DNA of 64,000 nt from DATKJS01 sp964551995 (GTDB lineage Bacteria > Acidobacteriota > Aminicenantia > Aminicenantales > Saccharicenantaceae), in the NCBI GenBank assembly GCA_964551995.1, contig CAZKFD010000011.1:1-64000 (forward strand), in the 5' to 3' direction. The notes below the pieces were generated by a model. It made no database searches, was not told where the DNA came from, and saw only the letters and a program-made list of their open reading frames with translations. Each line of letters opens with the position of its first letter. Position 1 is the stretch's first letter. The position numbers were made by a program, and so were the translations under genes. This document shows positions 7,465-15,424 of this stretch, in pieces.

Positions 7465-9117
7465 ATGAAACGAGCTTCTCTCGGCACGACGATGCTGCTA
7501 GCCATGATTTTCCCCATAGCCATCTTCATGATGGGCATCGGCCGAGTCCCGCCGGACCTCCAACCCCAGCAGGAGGGAGGCGCCCTCGGCCGAGCCTCAA
7601 GCGATGGGCGATTCGCGAAGGTCAGGGAACTGATTTTGTCCGGACTCGAACAGAGGAATATTCCTTCCGTCTCTATTTCCGTTTCCTGCAAGGGCCGTTT
7701 GGTCTGGGAGCAGTCGTTCGGATGGGCGGATCGCGAGAGGCATATCAAGGCCTCGCCGGACACTGTCTATTCGCTGGCCTCGGCGACGAAACCGGCGACC
7801 GCGACCGCGCTCATGGTCCTCGCCCGCGCGGGCAAAGTCGACCTTGATGCTCCGGCGGAACGGTACATCGGCCAAGGTCAGCTGACAATCTACGAGGGGT
7901 CGGCTAAGGACGTCACAATCCGGCGTCTCCTGCATCACACGGCCGGATTGCCGCAGCATTTCAATTACTTCTATTCCGACGAGCCCGACCGGCCGCGGGC
8001 GCTTGAGGAGACGATCCGGCATTTCGCCATTATCGTCCGGCCGCCCGGTGAGGTATTCCAATACGCGAATCTGGGGATGGCCATAATCGGTCACGTTATC
8101 TCTCGTGTCTCGGGGAAGTCTCTCGCTGAGTTCATGAGGGAGGACGTCTATAAGCCCCTCGGCATGACATCCGCCCTGTTCGACCCGGACCTGAGTCATT
8201 CCGGAAACATCGCGGTTGAGTATGATAATCGAGGGGCGGTCGTACCCTCCCATACATGCGATACGCCGGGGGCAGGAAACGGCTATGCGAGTGTCCGCGA
8301 CCTCATCCGATTCGGGATGTTTCATCTCAAGGATCATCTGAAGGGCCAGCGGCGTATCCTCGACGATGCCGCGATCGACAGGATGCAGACGGAAAAGGAC
8401 GGCGCCCGGCATAGGGCCGGGGGAGACGAGGCCTATGGATTGGGCTGGTTCATCGGGAAAACGGCCAATGGGACGCGGGTGGTTTGGCACGAGGGAGGAT
8501 GGACGGGCGCCAGTGCCATGCTGAAGCTCGTGCCTTCCGAAGACACCGCGGTTGCCGTCTTGATGAACGTTTTTGATACGGAATTCGTCAACCGGGTGAC
8601 TGAAGAAACAATCGGCGCCGTGCTCCCTGGATCTGCCGTTCGGGGAGGCCAGGAAGATCGTCCAGCGGTTTTGGTGGCGCCGCCTTCCATTGACCTGCCC
8701 GCGGGAACATACTCCGGCGAAATCCGCACCTTCGAGATGGCTATTCCCTTGATCCTGGAAAGGACAGACGGCGGAGGGATGCAGGCCCGCATTGGGGATC
8801 CGGCATCGCCGCCCAGACGCGTACGCGACGTTCCCGCGGCCGTTCCCCGTGAACGTGGACAACTCCTGGTCTTTTTCCCTGGCCCCTTAGGTGATAAGGA
8901 TTCGGGGAGACGCTCTCATAATATCGTGCTCGACTTGAGATGGGTCCGTGACGAGCTCGTCGGGACCGCGTCGGCCATGACAACTGGCGGACTAGGCAAC
9001 CAGGGAGTGGACGATCAACGGATGCACTTTTGGCTTCCCTACCGTGTGTCTCTGAAACGCACGGGCCCGCAGACTCTTCACTCAACAGCGGAGACGTCAC
9101 TTAACCTAAGTCACTAA
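7465..9117 (+). CDS. Secreted serine hydrolase, class C beta-lactamase / penicillin-binding-protein fold
   Basis: 550 residues. ATG 7465 is preferred to the in-frame ATG 7459, which would sit only one base after AGGAGG (7452-7457). An N-terminal hydrophobic segment (TTMLLAMIFPIAIFMMGIG) is a signal peptide or anchor. Active-site motifs are SATK (Ser106-Lys109, in YSLASATK), Y200-A-N in the YxN position, and HEGGW as the KTG equivalent. A C-terminal extension of about 170 residues looks like a beta-rich accessory domain. Relatives include esterases, D-aminopeptidases and PBP4*-like peptidases, so antibiotic resistance should not be assumed. It stands alone downstream of relic promoter D; the stop codon lies in a small stem-loop. 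Confidence 0.87.
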   Translation: MKRASLGTTMLLAMIFPIAIFMMGIGRVPPDLQPQQEGGALGRASSDGRFAKVRELILSGLEQRNIPSVSISVSCKGRLVWEQSFGWADRERHIKASPDTVYSLASATKPATATALMVLARAGKVDLDAPAERYIGQGQLTIYEGSAKDVTIRRLLHHTAGLPQHFNYFYSDEPDRPRALEETIRHFAIIVRPPGEVFQYANLGMAIIGHVISRVSGKSLAEFMREDVYKPLGMTSALFDPDLSHSGNIAVEYDNRGAVVPSHTCDTPGAGNGYASVRDLIRFGMFHLKDHLKGQRRILDDAAIDRMQTEKDGARHRAGGDEAYGLGWFIGKTANGTRVVWHEGGWTGASAMLKLVPSEDTAVAVLMNVFDTEFVNRVTEETIGAVLPGSAVRGGQEDRPAVLVAPPSIDLPAGTYSGEIRTFEMAIPLILERTDGGGMQARIGDPASPPRRVRDVPAAVPRERGQLLVFFPGPLGDKDSGRRSHNIVLDLRWVRDELVGTASAMTTGGLGNQGVDDQRMHFWLPYRVSLKRTGPQTLHSTAETSLNLSH

Positions 9118-9124
9118 ACTTAGG
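9105..9124 (+). terminator. Small stem-loop over the serine hydrolase stop codon
   Basis: CCTAAGT (9105-9111) pairs with ACTTAGG (9118-9124) around a 6-base loop that contains the TAA stop. There is no T-run afterwards, so this is at best a weak terminator or mRNA 3' structure. Confidence 0.35.
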
Positions 9125-9136
9125 GGGAAGAGAAGG

Positions 9137-9190
9137 TGGGGTGAGTGCGGGGATTTGAACCCCAAACATTCGGGTTCACAGTCCAATGCT
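9137..9190 (-). tRNA. tRNA-His (GTG) 3' fragment, 5' half missing
   Basis: Read on the minus strand the segment gives the 3' two-thirds of a histidine tRNA: AGC then an anticodon stem TTGGA, loop CTGTGAA with anticodon GTG, a short variable region, a T-arm with TTCAAAT in the loop, the acceptor strand CACTCAC, discriminator C and encoded CCA ending at 9137. C73 is the histidine-specific discriminator. The matching 5' acceptor strand (GTGAGTG) and D-arm are absent beyond 9190, and one anticodon-stem pair is mismatched (A31-C39), so it cannot fold as a working tRNA. Such fragments arise when an element integrates at a tRNA 3' end. Confidence 0.7.
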
Positions 9191-9286
9191 GGCCTCTGGG
9201 GGAGGTCGCTTTTTACTTTTCCCCTTTACTTTGAGAGCTTCAGTTGACTTCGGCCGGCTTCTCTCGTATTTTTGAGGTCTCGGACG

Positions 9287-10180
9287 ATGAGGAAACTCCA
9301 AATTATTTCGACTTTGCTTCTCTTCCTCGCGGAGGTTGCGGCCAGTTTTCCAGGACTCTCGATGGCCGGTCAGATCGTGGCGGCAGAGCGGCCCTTTCAC
9401 ACCCCGAATTCTGAAAACCAGGAATCACCTTCCTTTTCTCCTCTGAAAAGCGTCGAGCTTCTTGTTCTCGAGACGGGCGGCCCCGGCCCGGTTAGGCTGG
9501 AGTTCCGCATCGAACTCGAGCCGGGCTGGCACCTCTACTGGGAGAATCCCGGAGACGCCGGCCTCGCCCCTGCCGTCCGCTGGAAGCTCCCCGAAGGCTT
9601 CGTGGCCGGGCCGCTCCTTCATCCGGTCCCCAAGAAGTCTGTCGATGAGGGCCTGGTCACTTATGTGCACAGCGGCACCGTGCTCCTGATCTGTGATATT
9701 GCTCCTTCGCCGTCCGATCAAGCCGGAAGGAGATGGGAAGCGGACGCCGTCCTGGAATGGATGGCCTGCCGCGAGAGCTGCATCGTTGGCGAAACGGCCG
9801 TCCGGACGGTTTTCCCACCAGCCGCCGAATCCATTCGCAAAGCCCGCTCGCTTTTTGAGGCTGATCGCCCTCTTTTTCCTCGTCCCCTTTCTGAGTCCGG
9901 ACTCACCGCGGCCGCTGCAGAGGCTGAATGGACCGGAGCGGCGTGGCGGATCAAGATCACGCTCGCGGGTCCCCGCGTCAGCCAGGCGGACGATTTCTAT
10001 CCCTATCCCCTCAAGGACTATGTGATCGAGCACGCCGGCGTTTCCTGCCATAACGGAAAGATCGTCCTTCCCGTGGTTCCGTCCCGAGGAAGTGGCTCTC
10101 CTCCTCCCGTTGAGGTTGGCGGACTCGTAATTTTGGGCGGCACAGGATATGATGTGAAAGTCCATGTCGTCCCTAAATAA
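9287..10180 (+). CDS. DsbD N-terminal-type (thiol:disulfide interchange) domain protein, secreted
   Basis: 297 residues. ATG 9287 is chosen over the TTG at 9272 because GAGGT sits at 9274-9278. A signal peptide (MRKLQIISTLLLFLAEVAAS) is followed by an immunoglobulin-like DsbD-N domain: ELEPGWHLYWENPGDAG, WKLPEGF, and a C-x3-C pair in WMACRESCIVGE. In DsbD and ScsB this domain passes reducing equivalents to periplasmic partners, but here there is no membrane domain and no C-terminal thioredoxin domain; the protein ends after the beta domain. A redoxin gene starts 32 bases downstream, so the two probably form a periplasmic thiol pair. The electron source across the membrane is not in the window. 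Confidence 0.8.
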   Translation: MRKLQIISTLLLFLAEVAASFPGLSMAGQIVAAERPFHTPNSENQESPSFSPLKSVELLVLETGGPGPVRLEFRIELEPGWHLYWENPGDAGLAPAVRWKLPEGFVAGPLLHPVPKKSVDEGLVTYVHSGTVLLICDIAPSPSDQAGRRWEADAVLEWMACRESCIVGETAVRTVFPPAAESIRKARSLFEADRPLFPRPLSESGLTAAAAEAEWTGAAWRIKITLAGPRVSQADDFYPYPLKDYVIEHAGVSCHNGKIVLPVVPSRGSGSPPPVEVGGLVILGGTGYDVKVHVVPK

Positions 10181-10211
10181 CCCATATTATTCCCTCTATG
10201 GAGGTAAGATT

Positions 10212-10826
10212 ATGCGAAAGACATGCCTTATGAAGTGCGTGCTTTTCACCCTGGCTTTCGCGGTGGCAGGGCTCGCTGCTGCCGCGGCTGCTCCCTTGGC
10301 CGTCGGCGATTTGGCCCCTGCCTTCACCTTGAAGTCTATCGACGGCAAGATCCATTCGCTCGCGGAGTACAAGGGAAAGATTGTCGTCCTCGAGTGGACA
10401 AACCAAGGCTGCCCGGTCGTCCAACGCCACTATCGGACCGGGCTAATGCCCGCCGCGCAGAGGGCCGCGCGCGAAAAGGGCGTCATCTGGTTAGCCGTCA
10501 ACTCAACCAATCCCGGCCACAGCAACTACAGGGAGCCCGGGGACCTGCAGAAGATCTATACTGATTGGAAGGCCGCCTACACGCTGCAGCTGATGGACGC
10601 TGACGGAGCTACGGGCAGAGCTTACGGGGCCAAGACGACGCCCCATATCTTTGTCATCGACTCTCGGGGACGGGTCGCCTACAACGGTGCGATCGACAAC
10701 GACCCGCGAGGTGACAAGGCTGACCGGACAAACTATGCCTTGGCGGCTATCGACGCCCTGCTCGCCGGGGAACCCATTGCTGTGACGACGACACAACCCT
10801 ACGGCTGTTCGGTCAAGTACAAATAA
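10212..10826 (+). CDS. Periplasmic redoxin / AhpC-TSA-type thioredoxin-fold protein
   Basis: 204 residues from ATG 10212, with GGAGGTAAG just upstream; the longer reading from 10164 overlaps the preceding gene and lacks a ribosome site. A signal peptide (MRKTCLMKCVLFTLAFAVAG) precedes a thioredoxin fold: GDLAPAFTLKSIDGK, VLEWTNQGCPVVQRHY with a single peroxidatic-type cysteine, TTPHIFVIDSRGRVAYNGAIDND, and a conserved tail ending QPYGCSVKY. This matches the single-cysteine redoxin family rather than CxxC thioredoxins. Co-transcription with the upstream DsbD-N protein suggests that protein may reduce it. Substrate (peroxide or a mixed disulfide) is not determined. Confidence 0.82.
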   Translation: MRKTCLMKCVLFTLAFAVAGLAAAAAAPLAVGDLAPAFTLKSIDGKIHSLAEYKGKIVVLEWTNQGCPVVQRHYRTGLMPAAQRAAREKGVIWLAVNSTNPGHSNYREPGDLQKIYTDWKAAYTLQLMDADGATGRAYGAKTTPHIFVIDSRGRVAYNGAIDNDPRGDKADRTNYALAAIDALLAGEPIAVTTTQPYGCSVKYK

Positions 10827-10953
10827 TTCAAAGTAGATTGAAGTTCAGGGATTGTCCAGGGCATGTGAAGAACTGCCCGGTGCGCTCAGCGGCCTTGAGC
10901 CGGGGACTTCGCCGGTCGATGCGAAGCGGGCGGCCTGATCACGGGAGGGCAAG

Positions 10954-11982
10954 ATGAAACGAAGTGACATGTCACAGCTGTCTCGGCGGGACTTCATCAA
11001 GGCCTCGATGACGACAGTCGCCGGCCTTGCAGCGATTCCGGCCGCAGGCTCGTTGGGGAAACGGTTGCTGCCCGCAAACATGGGGGCGGGGATGGCAGGC
11101 GGGACGGTGGTGGCGCTGATCAAGACCTCCGACAGGAAACACGGCGTTGAAGAGGCCATGAAGCTGCTTCGGGTCCCCGCGCTCAAGGGGAAGCGCGTCC
11201 TGATCAAGCCGAACTTCAACACGGCCGACCCGACGCCGGGCTCAACCCACAACGATACGCTGAGCGCGATTGTCCGCGGCCTCAAGAGTAGGGGCGCGGC
11301 GTCAATCACGCTCGGCGAGCGGAGCGGCCCTCCCGAGACGAAAAAGGTCATGGAAGAGAAGGGGATCTTCGAGATGGCCAAGTCCCTGGGCTTCGGCATC
11401 GTCAATTTCGAGGAGCTCGCCGACGCGGACTGGGTTGCCGTCAACCCGCCCGGCAACCATTGGGAGGGCGGATTCTTTATTCCAAGGCCCGTCGTCGAAT
11501 CCAGATACACGGTCTCGACCTGCTGCCTCAAGACGCACGCCTACGGCGGGGTCTTTTCGATGTCCCTGAAGCTGGCCGTCGGCATGACGCCGAAAAAACT
11601 CATGCGTCAGCTCCACCGGTCGCCCGACCAGCGAAAGATGATCGCGGAGATCAACCAGGGCTACAAGCCGTCGCTGATCATCCTGGACGGCGTCGAGGCG
11701 TTCGTGGACGGCGGGCCGAGCAACGGCAAAAAGGTCCAGGCCGACGTGTTCATCGCCGGGAACGACCGGGTCGCGGTTGATGCGGTGGGCTTGGCCGTCC
11801 TTAAGGACCTCGGCTCTAACCAGGCCATCATGGGTCCGAAGATCTTCGACCAGGAACAGATTCACAGAGCAGTCGAGGTCGGGCTCGGCGTCTCAGGACC
11901 CGACAGGATCCGCTTCGTCACACCGGACAAGGCGAGTGCCAGCTACGCCGAGAGGCTCAAAGGCATCCTGGCTCTCGGGTGA
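10954..11982 (+). CDS. DUF362 domain protein, Tat-exported
   Basis: 342 residues, ATG 10954 preceded by GGGAGGGC. The N-terminus carries a twin-arginine signal (LSRRDFIKASMTTVAGLAA), implying export of a folded, probably cofactor-bearing protein. The body is DUF362: VLIKPNFNTADPTPGSTHND, a Rossmann-like core, CCLKTHAYGGVFSMSLKLAVGM, and IAGNDRVAVDAVG near the end. DUF362 members often carry ferredoxin-type clusters; no CxxCxxC motif is present here, so this is a cluster-free member. Function is not established. It is monocistronic as far as can be seen. Confidence 0.82.
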   Translation: MKRSDMSQLSRRDFIKASMTTVAGLAAIPAAGSLGKRLLPANMGAGMAGGTVVALIKTSDRKHGVEEAMKLLRVPALKGKRVLIKPNFNTADPTPGSTHNDTLSAIVRGLKSRGAASITLGERSGPPETKKVMEEKGIFEMAKSLGFGIVNFEELADADWVAVNPPGNHWEGGFFIPRPVVESRYTVSTCCLKTHAYGGVFSMSLKLAVGMTPKKLMRQLHRSPDQRKMIAEINQGYKPSLIILDGVEAFVDGGPSNGKKVQADVFIAGNDRVAVDAVGLAVLKDLGSNQAIMGPKIFDQEQIHRAVEVGLGVSGPDRIRFVTPDKASASYAERLKGILALG

Positions 11983-12297
11983 CAGATGCAGGAAAGCGAC
12001 GCGCTCTGGAGCGGGAAGAACAGGGATCGATCATACGCGCCCATACTCAGCTGGACAGGACGTTGGATTCACAGTCCCCTGGTTGGTTGGCCGGTGCCAT
12101 ATATGATAACCACTGACGAATGAGTGAGTTATGCGGTCTGAAGGGGAGCCTTCTAAAAGGGCAGACGTTCCGGATTCCTTTCTAGAATTCACGCCTTTTC
12201 AGGTAAGCGGACCTGCGTTAAATCCCTCGCTCCAGAGGTGGTATCGTGACCGGTGGGGGCAGGTCAGGGAGCCGTCACGATTGGCTCTTCGCCTGGC

Positions 12298-12435
12298 GCG
12301 GCCCCCGGTCTTCAGGATCCCAACTTCTTGATACCCGCCCGGGGCCGGGTTATGCTCTCTTTGTGGCGGGAGGGGCCGATTATGCGCGTGACGCCAGCGG
12401 TTCCCGGCCAAGCGAAAAAAGGACCTTCCTATGAA
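12298..12435 (+). mobile_element. IS91-family relic E: element head with promoter and start codon
   Basis: TTGATA-N17-TATGCT followed by GGGAGGGG and ATG 12382, which opens MRVTPAVPGQAKKGPSYE, the counterpart of the 18-codon head in relic C (MSVTSGVPDRAQKGISYQ). Beyond about 12435 the similarity ends and the frame runs antisense into the next gene. The sequence before TTGATA resembles relic A. The rest of the 11983-12471 gap holds no gene I can support. Confidence 0.65.
12328..12356 (+). promoter_or_regulatory. Relic promoter module E (TTGATA-N17-TATGCT)
   Basis: -35 TTGATA 12328-12333 and -10 TATGCT 12351-12356 with a 17-base spacer. It reads toward the 3' end of the minus-strand lipocalin-like gene and so would produce antisense RNA if active. 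Confidence 0.45.
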
Positions 12436-12471
12436 CTTACTCTCTTGGTAAGCCAGACCTCGCTGAATCGG

Positions 12472-12972
12472 TCAGTCTTTCCGGCGGTAGACCTCGGTGA
12501 ATTGGCTGCGGAACTCCTTCTGCTCTTCGGTCGGAATCGGACCGGTGAGCGTCATGGTGTCGCCTGCGATCACCAGTTTGAAGTGGAACGTCTTTCCAAC
12601 GATGGCTCCTGTTGTGTGATAAAGAATGGTCTCGGTGTAATCCTTGCCGTTCAGCGTGTAGGTACCGCCGCCATAGCTGTCGATCGGCGCCTTGCCTCTT
12701 TCGGTGAATCGCCCAACGAAGATGAAATAGCCTTTCGAGTACATCTTGAGCTGAGTTCCAGACCCATCGCCGGGCATGGACATTACCTTGCCGTTCTCAG
12801 TCCATTTGGCAGAGGTCATCTCCCAGGTTCCTTCGAGGGGAGATCGGGCGGACGGCTTATCAGCCGCAGCGAAGCTGACGGCCAAGAGTGCCAGCAGAGA
12901 GATGATCAATATCACACGTAACTTCATCGCGCGACCTTTAGAAAGAGGTAAAAGGAAAAGTCTTGCTTTCAT
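12472..12972 (-). CDS. Secreted lipocalin-like domain protein (DUF4488-like)
   Basis: 166 residues if started at the ATG ending at 12972, which has AAGGAGG six bases upstream on the minus strand; a second ATG at 12927 (MKLRVILIISLLALLAVSFAAA) gives a more typical signal peptide but a weaker site. The mature part is a small beta barrel: PLEGTWEMTSAKWTENGKV, QLKMYSKGYFIFVGRF, then a GGGTYTLNGKDYTETILYH strand and a closing TGPIPTEEQKEFRSQFTEVYRR. This matches stand-alone extracytoplasmic lipocalin-like proteins of unknown ligand. No partner gene; relic promoter E points into its 3' end. Confidence 0.75.
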   Translation of the reverse strand: MKARLFLLPLSKGRAMKLRVILIISLLALLAVSFAAADKPSARSPLEGTWEMTSAKWTENGKVMSMPGDGSGTQLKMYSKGYFIFVGRFTERGKAPIDSYGGGTYTLNGKDYTETILYHTTGAIVGKTFHFKLVIAGDTMTLTGPIPTEEQKEFRSQFTEVYRRKD

Positions 12973-13171
12973 GACAGCCTCCTTAATAGAGGATACAAAG
13001 TTCCTTTTCTCGTTTGACAAAGAACGTCCGCCTCCCTCGCTCAAAACCGATCCCTCCCGTTACCAAGAAAGGATAGCCCGGCTGCAGGCAGCTGTCAATA
13101 CCCCGAAATCTGGGAAAAGAGGCTTCGTCGTGCTCGCACCTGCCAGGTCTTTGCTTGTGGGGCAGTTTTGA

Positions 13172-13330
13172 TTATGGGAATCGCCAGACGCCGCAATCCG
13201 TGCCGGCGAAGAGATGCGACTTGCCCGCGATGAGGCAATTGACCTCAATGTCCGCAGGAAACCCAGAATTGAGCGCTCTCCAGTTCCTGCCCCCATCTTT
13301 GGAAAGATCAGCCACGGCTGGCACGCTTTT
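13172..13330 (-). pseudogene. BNR/sortilin-type beta-propeller gene, C-terminal remnant
   Basis: On the minus strand the frame reads LSKDGGRNWRALNSGFPADI and then HLFAGTDCGVWRFP before a TAA at 13174-13172. The DGGRNW Asp-box and GTDxGVWR repeat are typical of BNR/YVTN-type propellers such as the intact protein at 49609. Upstream coding sequence is lost where the IS91 relic F begins (about 13335), so only about 50 codons survive. Truncation by the insertion is the simplest reading. Confidence 0.6.
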
Positions 13331-13340
13331 TGAATCAGCC

Positions 13341-13978
13341 TTCGCGATGTGCCGGGAATCTACTGTCCTCGACGTCCGGAGCGCATGGTCCTCTACCGCG
13401 TGCTGTTCCATCATTTCGAGCGGTTCCTCATCGAATACGAGCGGCGCTTCGAGAGGGAATACGGATATTTCCAGCCGGTCGTCCGGGAAGTCGTCGGCCG
13501 CTACCTCGATTGCGGCAACCCCCGCTCGGGCTTCGCCCGGATCCGCTGCCCGGATTGCCACGGGGAACACCTGTTGACGTTCTCCTGCAAGATGCGCGAC
13601 TGGCCGCGCTCTTCGGCCGGGAGGTGCTCAAGCTTCTCGTGGACAGGGGATTGCTCAGCCCGGGGTGGGCCGGGAGGATTCTCTCCTGGCGACACACGGG
13701 CTTCAACGCCCACAGCCGGGTCCGGGCCCGGACCAAGTCCGAGGCTGAGCGGGTCGGCTACCGGCACGGCCCTGACGGCGCCGAGCTCGAGCGCATGGAC
13801 TACCTGGAGTTCATCGCCCGGGTCGTCTCGCACATCCCCGATAAAGGCCAGGTCATGGTCCGCTACTACGGTCTCTACGCCAATGCCGACCGGGGCAAGG
13901 TCAGGAAAGCGAGCCGCGTCCCTGCCGCCCTCGGCCTGATCGAGAAGGATCCGCCGCCGCTGCCCTCCAGGGGCCTAG
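13341..13978 (+). pseudogene. IS91-family relic F: internally deleted, frameshifted transposase
   Basis: The longest transposase remnant. Positions 13349-13588 read RPERMVLYRVLFHHFERFLI onward to RYLDCGNPRSGFARIRCPDC HGEHLLTFSCK, the zinc-binding N-terminus of IS91 transposases. The frame then shifts near 13590 and continues as LAALFGREVLKLLVDRGLLS, ILSWRHTGFNAHSRV, DYLEFIARVVSHIPDKGQVM and VRYYGLYANADRGKVRKASR, the C-terminal half. Roughly 130 residues normally between these blocks are missing, including the segment preserved in relic C. The reading stops just before the C1 peptidase gene end. It is not functional. Confidence 0.8.
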
Positions 13979-13987
13979 CTGCCGCAG

Positions 13988-15208
13988 CTATTTGGCCTCA
14001 ATGAAGCCCTTGACGGCGTCCTTGTGGACCATGAAATCCATCATCTTCAGCCGGACGTAGTCTTCCGTCAGGAAGTAATATCCCTTGGGCTCGTAGTTGA
14101 AGGAACTCGACCCCGAGTCTTTGATCAGGAACCACGTCTGGCCGTTCTCTTCCTTATAGCCGATGAGATGGATGCCGTGGTCGTCGGTCGTCGTCCCGTT
14201 GCTGAACCGGAACTGGCGCGCATTGTCGTCGATGTAGGCGGACGGGATGTCGAAGGTCGGGATCATGAAAACCTTCTTCTCGGGGCTCTTGCCCGGCTCG
14301 GAGACGTCGCCCCCCAGGCTGATGGAATAGCCGCGGCCGAGAGCGCTCTTGATGATCTTCATGAACGTCTCGAGCGGCACGTTGTAATAGTCGTGGCTGT
14401 GCCACCAGTTGTCCGGCACTTCGTATTCCACCTGCTGCCCGAACGGCTCCTGCATGTAGGAGAGGACGTCGACGTAGTCGCCGGGATTGAGCTTCAGGTA
14501 ATCCTTAAGGTAGGTGAGAGGCGTGTATTCCCGTCCCTCGACGGTGAACCTCTCCGGCGGCACGCCGAGATAGTGGTCGAGGATGGCCTTGACTGTCCGG
14601 AGCGCTTCGTCCTCGTTCCAGGCGCTGGCGGCCTTGAGATGGCCGAGGTAGGACGAGATCTCCGCGATCACCCTGGAATGGTCGGGGAATTTCTGGCCGG
14701 CGAGCAACCCGGTGTAGGCCTCCCGGGGCACGCAGCCGTCGAGCTTCCAGTCCCGGGTGACGGCGTTGGCTTCCGAGCCCTCACCGACGGCCGAGTCGCC
14801 CCGCTCGCGAATGAACCTCTTGGTCCGCTCGAGGTACTCGCAGTAGACCGTGAAGGCCTCGGAAATGCGGACCTTCTTTCCGGTCAGCCGGTAGATCTCC
14901 GATTCGAGCATGGACGTCGTCGAAAAACACCAGCAGGTGTTCGTATTGCCCTGCGAGACCGGAGGGTTGTGCCAGACCGTGTGGAAGCCCTCCAGGCTCG
15001 TCGGCGCCTGGAAGCCGCTGAGGTCGACGACGAAGGCCTTCGCCGGGGCCTTCGGCTTTTTCCAGAACTCCTGCGTGGACTTGCTGATTTCGTCCCAGAA
15101 GGCGTTTTTCGGCTCGATGAAGATCCCCTTGTCACGGGGCTTCTCTTGGGCCTGGAGGAGGAGGGGGACCAGGAGCCCGATCATCAAGAGAATTTTGGCT
15201 TTTTTCAT
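13988..15208 (-). CDS. Secreted papain-like (C1) cysteine peptidase, bleomycin-hydrolase-type
   Basis: 406 residues with a signal peptide (MKKAKILLMIGLLVPLLLQA). Catalytic elements are Q86 (oxyanion) and C92 in SQGNTNTCWCF, and H347 in DDHGIHLIGY. The position that usually provides Asn (NSWG) reads IKDSGSS with Asp364, so the third catalytic residue is changed and the downstream Trp-Gly is missing. Large insertions between Cys and His resemble the C1B bleomycin hydrolase/aminopeptidase group found in Bacteroidota. Likely role: extracytoplasmic peptide trimming. It diverges from the ECF sigma operon across a 216-base intergenic region. Confidence 0.82.
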   Translation of the reverse strand: MKKAKILLMIGLLVPLLLQAQEKPRDKGIFIEPKNAFWDEISKSTQEFWKKPKAPAKAFVVDLSGFQAPTSLEGFHTVWHNPPVSQGNTNTCWCFSTTSMLESEIYRLTGKKVRISEAFTVYCEYLERTKRFIRERGDSAVGEGSEANAVTRDWKLDGCVPREAYTGLLAGQKFPDHSRVIAEISSYLGHLKAASAWNEDEALRTVKAILDHYLGVPPERFTVEGREYTPLTYLKDYLKLNPGDYVDVLSYMQEPFGQQVEYEVPDNWWHSHDYYNVPLETFMKIIKSALGRGYSISLGGDVSEPGKSPEKKVFMIPTFDIPSAYIDDNARQFRFSNGTTTDDHGIHLIGYKEENGQTWFLIKDSGSSSFNYEPKGYYFLTEDYVRLKMMDFMVHKDAVKGFIEAK

Positions 15209-15378
15209 GGCACACCTCGAAAATCGGAAATTCGATGGAGATCCGCGGTCCCGCGGATTTTCGGATCCCGGATGACCATGGAGCGATACTATCCCCGTCC
15301 GCCGGCCGCCGTCAAGCCGCGACGGGCCGCCCTCCCGGGAACGACCGCAGGGGCGGGATCAAGACCTGCCCCCGCCGG

Positions 15379-15407
15379 GCAACCTTTTGTCCTCCCCCGT
15401 CATCTTA
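15379..15407 (+). promoter_or_regulatory. Predicted ECF-type promoter (GCAACC / CGTCATCT), probably autoregulatory
   Basis: GCAACC at 15379-15384 followed by a T-run, then CGTCATCTTA at 15398-15407, immediately upstream of the ECF sigma gene. The AAC-containing -35 and CGTC-containing -10 are the hallmark of ECF-recognised promoters. The predicted -10 ends only 17 bases before the ATG at 15425, so the leader would be very short. Confidence 0.55.
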
Positions 15408-15424
15408 TAACGGTGAGGAAAGAG

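Noticed and set aside
7465..9117. Interpretation of the class C-type hydrolase as an antibiotic-resistance gene
   Set aside because: The SxxK/YxN/HxG set is shared with many esterases and peptidases, the protein has a long extra domain, and nothing in the context indicates resistance.
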